Below, piece after piece: positions 1 to 10,395 of a stretch of 64,000 nucleotides of DNA. The notes under the pieces were generated by a model. The model saw only the letters and a list, made by a program, of their open reading frames with translations. It was not told where the DNA came from and searched no databases. Numbering within the stretch: position 1 is the first letter of the stretch; every line of letters starts with the position of its first letter. The DNA is from Serratia sp. UGAL515B_01 (GTDB taxonomy: Bacteria; Pseudomonadota; Gammaproteobacteria; Enterobacterales; Enterobacteriaceae), in NCBI RefSeq assembly GCF_033095805.1, contig NZ_CP109901.1, forward strand, positions 434,001 to 498,000. The letters are read 5' to 3'. The position numbers and the translations under genes are program-made.

Positions 1-3000
1 GACCGGGGCGCTGCCGTCGGTGTAGCTGTCGGTGGTCGGGGCGCTGGCATTGCCGGCGACGTCGGTGGCGATCACGCTAACGGTGCCGGAGGTTTGCGGT
101 GCAGCACTGTCAACCGGGCCATAGCTGCCGTCGGCGGCCACCAGGGCGGTACCGGTGGTGCCGTCCGGGAAGGTGACGGTAATGGTGCTGCCGGGTTCAG
201 CGGCACCGGCATTACCGGACACGCTGAGGGTGCCGTCGGCATTGGCGACCACCACTGGGATAGCCGGTGCGGTTGGTGCACTGCCGTCGGTATAGGTGTC
301 GGTGGTTGGGGCGCTGGCATTGCCGGCGGCGTCGGTGGCCACGGCGCTGACGGTGCCGGAAGTTTGTGGTGCGGCACTGTCAACCGGGCCATAGCTGCCG
401 TCGGCGGCCACCAGGGCGGTGCCGGTGGTGCCGTCCGGGAAGGTAATAGTCACAGTGCTGCCCGGCTCGGCCGCGCCGGCGTTACCGGACACGCTGAGGG
501 TGCCGTCGGCATTGGCGATGACAATCGGCGTTGCCGGGGCAACCGGGGCACTGCCGTCGGTGTAGGTGTTGGTGGTTGGGGCGCTGGCATTGCCGGCGGC
601 GTCTGTGGCGAGCACGCTAACGGTGCCGGAAGTTTGCGGCGCGGCACTGTCAACCGGGCCGTAGCTGCCGTCGGCGGCCACCAGGGCGGTGCCGGTGGTG
701 CCGTCCGGGAAGGTGACGGTAATGGTGCTGCCGGGTTCAGCGGCGCCGGCATTACCGGACACGCTGAGGGTACCGTCAGAGTTAGCCACTACAATCGGCG
801 TCGCCGGAGCGGTTGGGGCGCTACCGTCGGTGTAGGTATCGGTGGTCGGGGCGCTGGCATTGCCGGCGACGTCGGTGGCCACAGCGCTAACGGTGCCGGA
901 AGTTTGCGGTGCGGCACTGTCAACCGGGCCGTAGCTGCCGTCGGCGGCCACCAGGGCGGTGCCGGTGGTGCCGTCCGGGAAGGTAATAGTCACAGTGCTG
1001 CCCGGTTCAGCGGCACCGGCATTACCGGATACGCTGAGGGTGCCGTCGGCATTCGCCACCACCACTGGGATAGCCGGAGCGACCGGGGCACTGCCGTCGG
1101 TGTAGGTGTTGGTGGTTGGGGCGCTGGCATTGCCGGCGGCGTCGGTGGCGAGCACGCTAACGGTGCCGGAAGTTTGCGGTGCAGCACTGTCAACCGGGCC
1201 ATAGCTGCCGTCGGCGGCCACCAGGGCGCTGCCGGTGGTGCCGTCCGGGAAGGTGATAGTCACAGTGCTGCCAGGCTCGGCCGCGCCGGCATTACCGGAC
1301 ACGCTGAGGGTGCCGTCGGCATTGGCGATGACAATCGGCGTTGCCGGTGCGGTTGGTGCACTGCCGTCGGTATAGGTCTCGGTGGTCGGGGCGCTGGCAT
1401 TGCCGGCGGCGTCGGTCGCAATAACGCTAACGGTGCCGGAAGTTTGCGGTGCGGCACTGTCAACCGGGCCATAGCTGCCGTCGGCGGCCACCAGGGCGGT
1501 GCCGGTGGTGCCGTCCGGGAAGGTGACGGTAATGGTGCTGCCGGGTTCAGCGGCACCGGCATTACCGGACACGCTGAGGGTGCCGTCGGCATTGGCCACC
1601 ACCACTGGGATAGCCGGAGCGACCGGGGCACTGCCGTCGGTATAGGTGTCGGTGGCCGGGGCGCTGGCATTGCCGGCGACGTCGGTGGCAATCACGCTGA
1701 CGGTGCCGGAAGTTTGCGGCGCGGCACTGTCAACCGGACCGTAGCTGCCGTCGGCGGCCACCAGGGCGGTGCCGGTGGTGCCGTCCGGGAAGGTGATAGT
1801 CACAGTGCTGCCAGGCTCGGCCGCGCCGGCATTACCGGACACGCTGAGGGTGCCGTCGGCATTGGCCACCACCACTGGGGTAGCCGGTGCGGTTGGGGCA
1901 CTGCCGTCGGTGTAGGTCTCGGTAGCTGGCGCACTGGCATTGCCGGCGGCGTCGGTGGCCACGGCGCTAACGGTGCCGGAAGTTTGCGGTGCGGCACTGT
2001 CAACCGGGCCATAGCTGCCGTCGGCGGCGACCAGGGCGGTACCGGTGGTGCCGTCCGGGAAGGTGACGGTAATGGTGCTGCCAGGTTCGGCCGCGCCGGC
2101 ATTACCGGACACGCTGAGGGTGCCATCGGCATTGGCCACCACCACTGGGATAGCCGGAGCAACCGGGGCACCGCCGTCGGTGTAGCTGTCGGTGGTTGGG
2201 GCGCTGGCATTGCCAGCGGCATCGGTGGCGATCACGCTAACGGTGCCGGAAGTTTGTGGTGCGGCACTGTCAACCGGGCCATAGCTGCCGTCGGCGGCGA
2301 CTAATGCAGTGCCGGTGGTGCCGTCCGGGAAGGTGACGGTAATGGTGCTGCCAGGCTCGGCCGCGCCGGCATTACCGGACACGCTGAGGGTGCCGTCGGC
2401 ATTGGCGATGACAATCGGCGTCGCGGGTGCGGTTGGGGCGCTGCCGTCGGTGTAGCTGTCGGTAGTTGGCGCACTGGCATTGCCGGCGACGTCGGTGGCC
2501 ACGGCGCTAACGATGCCGGAAGTTTGCGGTGCAGCACTGTCAACCGGGCCATAGCTGCCGTTGGCGGCCACCAGGGCGGTGCCGGTGGTGCCGTCCGGGA
2601 AGGTAATAGTCACAGTGCTGCCGGGTTCGGCGGCACCGGCATTACCGGACACGCTGAGGGTACCGTCGGCATTGGCGACCACCACAGGGGTAGCCGGAGC
2701 GACCGGGGCACCGCTGTCGGTGTAGCTGTCGGTGGTTGGGGCGCTGGCATTGCCGGCGACGTCGGTGGCCACGGCGCTAACGGTGCCGGAAGTTTGCGGT
2801 ACGGCACTGTCAACCGGGCCATAGCTGCCGTTGGCGGCCACCAAGGCGGTGCCGGTGGTGCCGTCCGGGAAGGTAATAGTCACAGTGCTGCCGGGTTCGG
2901 CGGCACCGGCATTACCGGACACGCTGAGGGTACCGTCGGCATTGGCGACCACCACAGGGGTAGCCGGAGCGACCGGGGCACCGCCGTCGGTGTAGCTGTC

Positions 3001-4592
3001 GGTGGTTGGGGCGCTGGCATTGCCAGCGGCATCGGTGGCGATCACGCTAACGGTGCCGGAAGTTTGTGGTGCGGCACTGTCAACCGGGCCATAGCTGCCG
3101 TCGGCAGCCACCAGGGCGGTGCCGGTGGTGCCGTCCGGGAAGGTGACGGTAATGGTGCTGCCAGGCTCGGCCGCGCCGGCATTACCGGATACGCTGAGGG
3201 TGCCGTCGGCATTGGCTACTACCACAGGCGTCGCCGGTGCGGTTGGTGCGCTGCCGTCGGTGTAGGTATCGGTGGCCGGTGCGCTGGCATTGCCGGCGGC
3301 ATCGGTGACTACGGCGCTGACGGTGCCGGAAGTCTGTGGCGCGGCACTGTCAATCGGGCCGTAGCTGCCGTCGGCGGCCACCAGGGCGGTGCCGGTGGTG
3401 CCGTCCGGGAAGGTGACGGTGACGGTGCTGCCGGGCTCGGCAGCGCCGGCGTTACCGGACACGCTGAGGGTGCCATCAGGGTTGGCGACGACAATTGGCG
3501 TGTCAGGTGTCATGGGGGCAATGCTGTCGGCGAAGGCAGCAAGTGCTGGGGTACTGGCATTGCCAGCGGCATCGGTATCAATCACGCTGACGTTGCCGGA
3601 AGTCTGTGCTGCGGTACTGTCAACCGGGCCATAGCTGCCGTCGGCGGCCACCAGGGCGGTGCGGGTGGTGCCGTCCGGGAAAAGGATAGTGACGGTGCTG
3701 CCAGGTTCGGCGGCACCTGCGGCGCCAGAGACGCTTAGTGTGCCGTCAAGGTTGGTCACGACAACCGGCGTGGCGGGGGCCACTGGGGCACTGGTGTCGG
3801 TATAGGTAGCATAAATGGGGGGGCTAACATTGTCGGCGACGTCGGTCGCGATCACGCCGACGGTGCCGGAGGTTTGCGGTGTATTACTGTCAACCGGGCC
3901 ATAGCTGCCGTCGGCGGCCACCAGGGCGATTTTGGTTGTGCCGTCCGGGAATGTAATGGTGAGGGTACTGCCCGGTTCAGCGTATCCTGTAGCGCCAGTC
4001 ACTCTTAGGGTACCATTAGCGTTAGCGCTTACTATCGGAATAAGCGGTGCTTGTGGGGTTGTGAGATCGATATAGGCGGCGTTAGTTATTGGGCTTCTGT
4101 TGCCTGCAGCATCGGTGTCACTTAGCGTTACGTTGCCTGAGGTTTGAACCCCGGTACTTGTGACAGGGCCATAGCTGCCGTCGGCGGCCACCAAGGCGGT
4201 AGCGGTGGTGCCGTCCGGGAAGGTGACTGTGAGGGTGCTGCCGGGTTCGGCAGCACCGGCATTACCGGAGACAGTTAGGGTGCCGTTGGCATTGGCGACG
4301 ACAATGGGGACGGCTGGTGCTATAGGTGCAGTGCTGTCGGTATAAGATGCTGATGCTGGCGTGCTGGCATTACCGGCAGTATCAATGACTATTGCGGTGA
4401 TATTACCCGAAGTTTGGGGGGCAGAGCTGTGTATCGGTCCATAACTGCCATCTGCAGCGACTACGGCGGTACCTGAGGTTCCATCGGGGAACGTGATTTT
4501 AATCGTTGTACCCGCTTGGGCTGCGCCAGCATTCCCAAAAACATCAAGAGTACCATCAGAGTTCACAATAATGTTTGGTGAAGTAGGGGGAG
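1..4592 (-). repeat. 17 tandem 270-bp repeats coding for Ig-like domains
   Basis: The landmark GCGCTGGCATTGCC recurs in the same phase at about 41, 311, 581, 851 and onward to 4361, always 270 bp apart, giving 17 units with no change in length. Units below about 3,500 are nearly identical and GC-rich; the five nearest the N-terminus (above about 3,500) are progressively diverged and less GC-rich. This pattern suggests recent amplification or gene conversion of the distal units. The array is in frame throughout. Confidence 0.95.
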
Positions 4593-5070
4593 ATGGTGGA
4601 GAAATCGTATTTCCCCCATTTTGAGAATTTGAATTACCGCCGCCAGAACCTAATGCAATCCCACCTCCTATCAATAACGCTGCAGCGGCAGCACCGGCTA
4701 ATGTTATAGGACTGATACCTGCATCACTGCCAATTAATAGTGTTTGGACTGATTCTAGTGGAGAAAAACCTGCTGTGTCGAGTACAGGTTGTCCCAACGA
4801 ATCAGTTGCCTGAACCCATAGCTCGTTACCATCGTGTAATACTAACGTGTTATTATGGCCTTTGTGAGTTAGGTAAAAATCCTCTAAAAAAATATACTCA
4901 CCAGATTTTAATTTAATTATTAGTGAGTTACCTTGTTTCTCCATGCTTGCAATATCACTAGGTTTCACATTCACTTCGATAACAGAAGCATCTTTGATCA
5001 GAATACGTCGATCAGAAAGAGTAGTTTTCTGATGTGTTTCTTTGTTAATCAGAGTGATGCTTGCATTCAT
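1..5070 (-). CDS. Giant Bap/BapA-type repetitive surface adhesin, N-terminal part (runs off the left edge)
   Basis: Start codon at 5070 behind a GAGGT ribosome site; the frame stays open to base 1, giving at least 1,690 residues. Residues 1-160 form an N-terminal domain beginning MNASITLINKE, with a hydrophobic, Gly/Ala-rich stretch (about 115-145) and a Pro/Ser linker, as in the BapA prefix region of biofilm adhesins. After that come Ig-like repeats of 90 residues with the recurring motifs FPDGTTGTALVAADGSYGP and DAAGNAS. There is no Sec signal; such proteins leave by type I secretion with a C-terminal signal that is outside the window. The secretion operon lies just upstream on the same strand (5580-10395), supporting an adhesin/biofilm role. 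The family call is firm; ligand and full length are unknown. Confidence 0.9.
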   Translation of the reverse strand, partial: MNASITLINKETHQKTTLSDRRILIKDASVIEVNVKPSDIASMEKQGNSLIIKLKSGEYIFLEDFYLTHKGHNNTLVLHDGNELWVQATDSLGQPVLDTAGFSPLESVQTLLIGSDAGISPITLAGAAAAALLIGGGIALGSGGGNSNSQNGGNTISPPSPPTSPNIIVNSDGTLDVFGNAGAAQAGTTIKITFPDGTSGTAVVAADGSYGPIHSSAPQTSGNITAIVIDTAGNASTPASASYTDSTAPIAPAVPIVVANANGTLTVSGNAGAAEPGSTLTVTFPDGTTATALVAADGSYGPVTSTGVQTSGNVTLSDTDAAGNRSPITNAAYIDLTTPQAPLIPIVSANANGTLRVTGATGYAEPGSTLTITFPDGTTKIALVAADGSYGPVDSNTPQTSGTVGVIATDVADNVSPPIYATYTDTSAPVAPATPVVVTNLDGTLSVSGAAGAAEPGSTVTILFPDGTTRTALVAADGSYGPVDSTAAQTSGNVSVIDTDAAGNASTPALAAFADSIAPMTPDTPIVVANPDGTLSVSGNAGAAEPGSTVTVTFPDGTTGTALVAADGSYGPIDSAAPQTSGTVSAVVTDAAGNASAPATDTYTDGSAPTAPATPVVVANADGTLSVSGNAGAAEPGSTITVTFPDGTTGTALVAADGSYGPVDSAAPQTSGTVSVIATDAAGNASAPTTDSYTDGGAPVAPATPVVVANADGTLSVSGNAGAAEPGSTVTITFPDGTTGTALVAANGSYGPVDSAVPQTSGTVSAVATDVAGNASAPTTDSYTDSGAPVAPATPVVVANADGTLSVSGNAGAAEPGSTVTITFPDGTTGTALVAANGSYGPVDSAAPQTSGIVSAVATDVAGNASAPTTDSYTDGSAPTAPATPIVIANADGTLSVSGNAGAAEPGSTITVTFPDGTTGTALVAADGSYGPVDSAAPQTSGTVSVIATDAAGNASAPTTDSYTDGGAPVAPAIPVVVANADGTLSVSGNAGAAEPGSTITVTFPDGTTGTALVAADGSYGPVDSAAPQTSGTVSAVATDAAGNASAPATETYTDGSAPTAPATPVVVANADGTLSVSGNAGAAEPGSTVTITFPDGTTGTALVAADGSYGPVDSAAPQTSGTVSVIATDVAGNASAPATDTYTDGSAPVAPAIPVVVANADGTLSVSGNAGAAEPGSTITVTFPDGTTGTALVAADGSYGPVDSAAPQTSGTVSVIATDAAGNASAPTTETYTDGSAPTAPATPIVIANADGTLSVSGNAGAAEPGSTVTITFPDGTTGSALVAADGSYGPVDSAAPQTSGTVSVLATDAAGNASAPTTNTYTDGSAPVAPAIPVVVANADGTLSVSGNAGAAEPGSTVTITFPDGTTGTALVAADGSYGPVDSAAPQTSGTVSAVATDVAGNASAPTTDTYTDGSAPTAPATPIVVANSDGTLSVSGNAGAAEPGSTITVTFPDGTTGTALVAADGSYGPVDSAAPQTSGTVSVLATDAAGNASAPTTNTYTDGSAPVAPATPIVIANADGTLSVSGNAGAAEPGSTVTITFPDGTTGTALVAADGSYGPVDSAAPQTSGTVSAVATDAAGNASAPTTDTYTDGSAPTAPAIPVVVANADGTLSVSGNAGAAEPGSTITVTFPDGTTGTALVAADGSYGPVDSAAPQTSGTVSVIATDVAGNASAPTTDSYTDGSAPV

Positions 5071-5579
5071 GATAGTAACCTCATAGGGTTATATTTTGAC
5101 TAGGGGATACAAGTCCATATGCGATTTAATAAATTGTAGTCAGTCTGTTTAAAATTATCGATATGGCGAGTGTTAGAAAGTAGAGGGGGTATGTTAATAT
5201 ATTGAATTATTTTCTTTTTATCTTAAGAGTTGGAAGTAATAGCCTAAATAAAGTGCGGGGTGATACCGATACAAAGCTGACTTCTTTGAAGCTGAAGAGT
5301 AAGTAAAGTGAATGGCTTTTATCTTTTTGATTTTAAATACCTTTTTAAGGTTATTAAATTTTTTAAATTAATTTCATTATAAATCATTTGGTTACAACAT
5401 AAGATTAACACTACCACTTTATGGCATAGAAAATCGTTTCCTATCAGATTTATCCTAAGATCTTTTTCTGCCCCAGGCAGGCGCTTGAGCCTCATCATTG
5501 CATAAAAAGGATGATGAAGCTGATTACTGGAGAGCCGCGTCTTCAGATAACTCAAATGATCTAAGGTGTGAAAAATTAA
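5071..5579. other. AT-rich intergenic region upstream of the adhesin gene
   Basis: This 509-bp gap separates the HlyD gene from the adhesin. No convincing gene is seen: a 78-codon minus-strand ORF (5319-5555) has no ribosome site and unusual composition. The length and AT-richness suggest that the adhesin has its own promoter rather than relying only on read-through from the secretion operon. I could not identify a unique promoter. Confidence 0.4.
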
Positions 5580-6749
5580 TTAGCGTTCACGCAAGGATTC
5601 TTTTACTTTGTTTAATGGTTTAACTAAGTAATCGAATACGCTTTTCTGCCCCGTTTTTATCTCAACACTGGCAACCATTCCTGGCATGATTGGGAATGAC
5701 TTTCCTGCTTTGTTCTTGATATCGATACTGTTAGTTCTGACATAAATACGGTAATAAAACTGGTCAGGCTTTACCTCGTCTTGCAATGTATCTGGCGAAA
5801 CAATATCTACCTTTCCCTTAATGTCACCATAAATAGAAGAATCATAAGCAGTAATTTTTACGTTAGCATCTAACCCCGGGCGTATATAGGCGATATCACG
5901 TGGGTTTATACGCGTCTCGATCAGCAATTGGTCATCTAACGGAATGATTTCTATCATTTTCTCACCGGGTTTTAGTACGCCACCCAAAGTTGAGACATGG
6001 ATCTCTTTGATAATTCCATTCACTGGTGAGGTGAAAATCGTACGATTTAATTGGCCTTTACGGCCATTCATGATTGCTGTTTGTGCCTCCATTTCTGCTT
6101 TTGCTTTAACCAGATCCTGTCGGGCATTAACAAAGTAAGTGTTGCGAGCATCATCGATTTTACCGCGGAATTCGCTTATCTGCCGTTGCAGGCGAATAAC
6201 TTCTACCGGGCTTGCGGCTCCCAGTCTCACCAACGGTGCGGTCATGGCCAGTTCACGCTCAACCAGTTCTTTAGAATTAGTGAGATTATCTATGGTTTCT
6301 TTCAGATTGAGCCTGCGTGAATCATATAGATGGCTTTCTTGCATCACTAACACAGGGTCTTTTTTAACATCGTCGCTGAATGCCAACGGTACGTTATTCA
6401 ACTCCGCATTCAACCGTTCGATAGAGGCCTGTAAGGCGAATACCCTAGCCTGTGCTTCTCCGACCGATGACTCAAAATAATTGGGATCGAGTTTGGCTAA
6501 AATTTGCCCCTTTTTGACAATTTCCCCTTTTTTAACCAGCATTTCAGAGAGAATGCCACCATCCAGGCTTTCGATAACTTGTTCCTGAGACGCTGGAGTG
6601 ACCTTGCCAGTACCAATAGTGACCTCATCCAGAACGGCATAGAACGACCAAACGCCAAAAGCGAGTAGAGAAAGGAAACTAAGCCAGATAACGAACGAGA
6701 TAGGAGAACTTATCTTTTCTGTCCTATCGCGGGAGGGCGTCGAATTCAT
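5580..6749 (-). CDS. Type I secretion periplasmic adaptor (HlyD/LapC family)
   Basis: 389 residues. A single membrane segment lies near residues 18-40, followed by a biotinyl-lipoyl-like half (VIESLDGGILSEMLVKKGEIVKKGQILAKLD), a coiled-coil hairpin (about 85-220) and a C-terminal beta-barrel domain ending in the HlyD-family region IMPGMVASVEIKTG. The adaptor bridges the inner-membrane ABC exporter and the outer-membrane TolC-like channel. The ribosome site GGAGGG lies 8 bases before the start, and the start overlaps the stop of the ABC gene (ATGA), so the two are translationally coupled. The substrate is inferred to be the adjacent giant adhesin. Confidence 0.93.
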   Translation of the reverse strand: MNSTPSRDRTEKISSPISFVIWLSFLSLLAFGVWSFYAVLDEVTIGTGKVTPASQEQVIESLDGGILSEMLVKKGEIVKKGQILAKLDPNYFESSVGEAQARVFALQASIERLNAELNNVPLAFSDDVKKDPVLVMQESHLYDSRRLNLKETIDNLTNSKELVERELAMTAPLVRLGAASPVEVIRLQRQISEFRGKIDDARNTYFVNARQDLVKAKAEMEAQTAIMNGRKGQLNRTIFTSPVNGIIKEIHVSTLGGVLKPGEKMIEIIPLDDQLLIETRINPRDIAYIRPGLDANVKITAYDSSIYGDIKGKVDIVSPDTLQDEVKPDQFYYRIYVRTNSIDIKNKAGKSFPIMPGMVASVEIKTGQKSVFDYLVKPLNKVKESLRER

Positions 6750-8959
6750 TGTATATTCCCTCCAACTGGCCTGAAATCGTGGGTATTTGATGTATGTTTA
6801 ACCGTCGCGTTTTTCGCATGGCCAGTCTGTTCCACAGTGGGGGAGCCATATGTTCTGAGGATCTGCTCTTTTGAACCGTCGGCCACGATCCGGCCATTGT
6901 CTATGACTATAATGCGGTTAACGATGTTGATAAGGGCTGGGCGATGGGTGACCAGGACCATAGTGCGACCGCCTATCCATTGATCCAACTGTTGCAAAAC
7001 ATGCTTCTCAAGGTTCTCATCCATAAAAGTGGTTGGTTCGTCCATTAACACGACTTTGGGGTTTCGTACTAGCATGCGGCTAAGCAGGATCATTTGTCGC
7101 TGACCACCGGAAAGCCCACGTCCGCCCTCGTTGATAACGTAATCCAGAATGGCGGCATCTTTCTGTACTAGGCTAATCGCGCCACTCACAACCAGCGCTT
7201 GTATTAATTCCTGTTCGGTGGCGTGGGGATGGCCGAGCATCAGGTTTTGCCGCAGGGAACCGAAAAAGAGACGGCAATCCTGAGAGACGTATCCTACCTG
7301 GCGTCTTATATCTGCTGGATCGATACGCGAGATATCTACCCCATCCAGTAAGACCTTGCCTTGAGAAGCGGTCCCCTGGCCTGCAAGGAGTTTAAGTAAC
7401 GTGGATTTCCCAGCACCTACACGTCCAATAATAGCGATGCGTTCGCCGTGATTGATCTCGAGTTTACTGATGGATAACACACTCTTTTTGTGTTCGGTAT
7501 CGTAGGCGTATTCCACACCTTGTAATGTATAGTTTCCATACAGGTTGGGGCAATGAGCACGTTTCTCATCTTCAGGCATGTCAATGGGCTTTTTCAGCAA
7601 TTCATCCAGCCCCCGTATCGCGGTTTTGGCATGTTGCCAGCGGGAGAACACCATTGTGAGTTGCATGAGTGGTGCTATGGTTCTTGATGACAACATACTG
7701 CAAGCGACTAGAGTACCTGTTGTGATATCCCCTTTGAGTACCAGATAGACCCCCATCACTAATATTGCAGAATAGGAGAGTTGTTGAATTGCTCCCCCCC
7801 ATCCTGTGAGTAACGATGTCCATAGACGATGTTTGATGCTGATCTCGGCACTCACCTCATGGTTTTGCTCCCATTGGCGTTGGAAGTAAGGCTCCGCCTG
7901 AAGAGCCTTGATATCTTCCACTCCTTCGATAGATTCAACCAGTACGGCGTTACGTAGTGCACTTTCCCGCATACCCTGTTGCGATAGTTTGCTTAATGGC
8001 CATTGCAATATGAGGCCGGGAATAACCACTAGAGGGATTGCCAACATAGGGATGATGACCAGAGGCCCGCCGATTGCGGCCATAAGGAACAGAAACAGGA
8101 TGACAAACGGCATATCGGCGACCGCACCTACCGTAGTGGAAGTAATCAGTTCGCGAACCTGTTCCAACTCCCTTAATTGCGAAATAAAAGCGCCCGTTGA
8201 TTTTGGCCTGGCCTCATTGCGGATAGCTAACGCTCGGGCAAATAACATAGAGGAAACTTTCAAATCTATGTTTTTCCCCATAATATCTGAAACACTGGTG
8301 CGAGCCATACGCACCAGCGCTTCAAATAGCACCGCTATCATGACACCGAAAAAGAGCACCCACAGAGAATTATAAGACTCTGCGGGTATAATCCTGTCAT
8401 AAATCTGCATCGAAAAAAGAATACCAGCAAGAGCCAGTGTATTGCTGACAATAGATGCCAGTGATATTTCCATAATATTACGGGTTGAACCGCGAAAGGC
8501 ATTCAGAAACCAATGCTTTTTATAGGGCTTGATAAATTCGTCAATTCTTGAATCTCGCCCTCGAGTTTCGGGATGGATCAGTACGATCAACCCACTGTTT
8601 TGCTCCCAAAATTCTTCAGCAGGGAGTTGGTAAGTGATATCAGAACCATCAGTTAACCAGAAAGTGATGCTGTCATCCGTGTTGATGGAATGAACAACGG
8701 CAAGCTCGTTGTCTGTTCGAGCAACAATAAAAGGGACTGAATGTGCAGTTAATTTTTTATTTTTCTGTAAGATGGGTTTGATTTGGAGATTAATTAATGC
8801 AGACAGGCGGATAAGTTTTTGTTCCAATGTGCACTTCTCGAACCATGACATCTGTTGGCTCAAATAAATCTCATCGACAGGGTGCCCGTAAACTTCAGCT
8901 ATACGACAAACGGCAGATAGCCACTTTTTTGTATCGCTTTGAGTTTCTACCGCCTTCAT
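6746..8959 (-). CDS. Type I secretion ABC transporter, permease and ATPase (LapB family)
   Basis: 737 residues from the start at 8959; that ATG has a GGAG 8 bases upstream, whereas the in-frame ATG at 8974 has none. An N-terminal C39-like domain lacks the catalytic Cys of bacteriocin exporters (degenerate, as in RTX and adhesin exporters). It is followed by about six membrane segments (about 150-430) and a nucleotide-binding domain with Walker A GRVGAGKSTLLK, signature LSGGQRQ, Walker B VVLMDEPT and switch His LVTHR. It powers one-step export of a C-terminally tagged substrate. It sits between the tolC-like gene (78 bp upstream) and hlyD (overlapping by 4 bp) in one operon. Confidence 0.94.
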   Translation of the reverse strand: MKAVETQSDTKKWLSAVCRIAEVYGHPVDEIYLSQQMSWFEKCTLEQKLIRLSALINLQIKPILQKNKKLTAHSVPFIVARTDNELAVVHSINTDDSITFWLTDGSDITYQLPAEEFWEQNSGLIVLIHPETRGRDSRIDEFIKPYKKHWFLNAFRGSTRNIMEISLASIVSNTLALAGILFSMQIYDRIIPAESYNSLWVLFFGVMIAVLFEALVRMARTSVSDIMGKNIDLKVSSMLFARALAIRNEARPKSTGAFISQLRELEQVRELITSTTVGAVADMPFVILFLFLMAAIGGPLVIIPMLAIPLVVIPGLILQWPLSKLSQQGMRESALRNAVLVESIEGVEDIKALQAEPYFQRQWEQNHEVSAEISIKHRLWTSLLTGWGGAIQQLSYSAILVMGVYLVLKGDITTGTLVACSMLSSRTIAPLMQLTMVFSRWQHAKTAIRGLDELLKKPIDMPEDEKRAHCPNLYGNYTLQGVEYAYDTEHKKSVLSISKLEINHGERIAIIGRVGAGKSTLLKLLAGQGTASQGKVLLDGVDISRIDPADIRRQVGYVSQDCRLFFGSLRQNLMLGHPHATEQELIQALVVSGAISLVQKDAAILDYVINEGGRGLSGGQRQMILLSRMLVRNPKVVLMDEPTTFMDENLEKHVLQQLDQWIGGRTMVLVTHRPALINIVNRIIVIDNGRIVADGSKEQILRTYGSPTVEQTGHAKNATVKHTSNTHDFRPVGGNIQ

Positions 8960-9036
8960 ATTTTTGTACTCCATTTATCTATCGATAAACTTTGTCAGGG
9001 AACAGATTTGGCTGTTCCCTGCTTGGTCGATAACCA

Positions 9037-10395
9037 TCATTGAATACTGGGTAATTCCTTTTCTGCGGTTTTATCGACACCTAACAACGGCAAAAGATTG
9101 TCTATTGCTACAGCATAGTTTATTGCTGCATCCTGAACGTCAAAGTGTGCCAAGACGTTACCACTGTTTGCCTGGTAAACATCTTGTTCAACACTCAATA
9201 GGTCGTTCAAACTACGCTGACTGAGTTTGTATTCGTCACGGTACAGACTGCGAGTGCGATCGGCTATCTCGATCTGACGCACACTCAGCTGTTCGCGTGC
9301 ACTTGCACCAGACCAATTTGCAAAAGCAGCAGATGCCTGCTGGTCAACGGTCAATTTGACCTGGTTAACATCGGAACGTGCTGCCAGTACATCTTGTTCG
9401 GCCTGGTTGACTCGTGCCGATACTGCCCCCCCTTGATAGATGGGAACGCTGACAGACAAGGCGAACTGATTGTTCCAGTATGCGTCATTGTTGTCGAATT
9501 GCCGTAAACGTGCAGCTTCTACACTAATATCAGGCAGATGCTGTGCTTTTTGCTGCGCGACACTGGCTTCAGCGGCTTTTTGTTTGGCTAACGCCGATTG
9601 CATGGACGCAATTTCACTATAGTTGATGGCGTCAGGTTTTAGCGTAATCTGTCTTAGGTTATCTGGCAGTTCGGCTAAATCGGTAGCATTTTGCCCGGTT
9701 AACGTTGCCAAATTAGCCTGAGCGGTGTTCAATTGAGTGCGGTACTGTTGCAGAGTGGTTTTTAACAATGCAATACGCGTTTCTGCTTGCAAGATATCTG
9801 ACTGCGGATTAAGCCCTGCATCAACACGCAATTTTGCCATATCTCTGACCTGGCCCAGCGAATCAATAGAGTCTTCTGCAACTTTGATTAAACCTGAATA
9901 ACGTTTGACGCTGGAATAACTTAACAATGTGTTTGCCGCCACACTTGTCATGTTTTTGAGCAACTCCTTGCGGTAGGAGTCGGTTAAATTCTGTTGGCTA
10001 TCGACGGAGTTGCTTGTTTTGCCAAAATCATAGAGTAGCTGTGTCAGCTTCGGCCCAAGGGTTGCTTCTCCGGCTCTGCCATAGCTTGCACTCATGCCAA
10101 CCTGTGGAAAGTAGGCACTTTTGACTTCATCGACCTGAGCTTTGCCTTTGTTGATTTGTGACAATGCTTTACTGATCTCCGGGCTGCGTTGGAATGCATA
10201 CATCACAGCCTCATCCGCCGTCATCTTGCTTTTGCTTTCTACTACGCTGAGCGTGTTCCAATCTGGCGGCCCATCTGCGTGAGTTAGCATCGGCATCATC
10301 AGCAAGGCTAATGATATTAATGATAGTTTTCGCCAGCGAAGGTCATTAGACAGTGTATTGGTTTTAAACGGACAAACTTCTGTCTTTTTTAACAT
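9037..10395 (-). CDS. TolC-family outer-membrane channel of the type I secretion system
   Basis: 452 residues. A hydrophobic signal segment (LSLISLALLMMPMLTHA) ends near residue 40, followed by two similar halves rich in long helices typical of outer-membrane efflux proteins (TolC/LapE). The start at 10395 is preferred because GGAG lies 7 bases upstream. It is the first gene of the three-gene secretion operon and completes the cell-envelope duct for the adhesin. The family is clear; specificity is inferred from its neighbours. Confidence 0.92.
   Translation of the reverse strand: MLKKTEVCPFKTNTLSNDLRWRKLSLISLALLMMPMLTHADGPPDWNTLSVVESKSKMTADEAVMYAFQRSPEISKALSQINKGKAQVDEVKSAYFPQVGMSASYGRAGEATLGPKLTQLLYDFGKTSNSVDSQQNLTDSYRKELLKNMTSVAANTLLSYSSVKRYSGLIKVAEDSIDSLGQVRDMAKLRVDAGLNPQSDILQAETRIALLKTTLQQYRTQLNTAQANLATLTGQNATDLAELPDNLRQITLKPDAINYSEIASMQSALAKQKAAEASVAQQKAQHLPDISVEAARLRQFDNNDAYWNNQFALSVSVPIYQGGAVSARVNQAEQDVLAARSDVNQVKLTVDQQASAAFANWSGASAREQLSVRQIEIADRTRSLYRDEYKLSQRSLNDLLSVEQDVYQANSGNVLAHFDVQDAAINYAVAIDNLLPLLGVDKTAEKELPSIQ

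Noticed and set aside
94..3738. Long plus-strand ORFs (94-2304, 2524-3738) rich in Gly/Ala/Val
   Set aside because: They are complements of the repetitive, GC-rich adhesin gene. The minus frame gives well-formed Ig-like repeats with a proper N-terminus; the plus frame has only low-complexity residues and no ribosome site.
1..4592. Regular 270-bp periodicity as a CRISPR or satellite array
   Set aside because: No spacers: the whole unit repeats and is translated in frame.
5319..5555. 78-codon minus-strand ORF between hlyD and the adhesin
   Set aside because: No ribosome site, unusual residue composition, no resemblance to a family; taken as chance ORF in AT-rich DNA.
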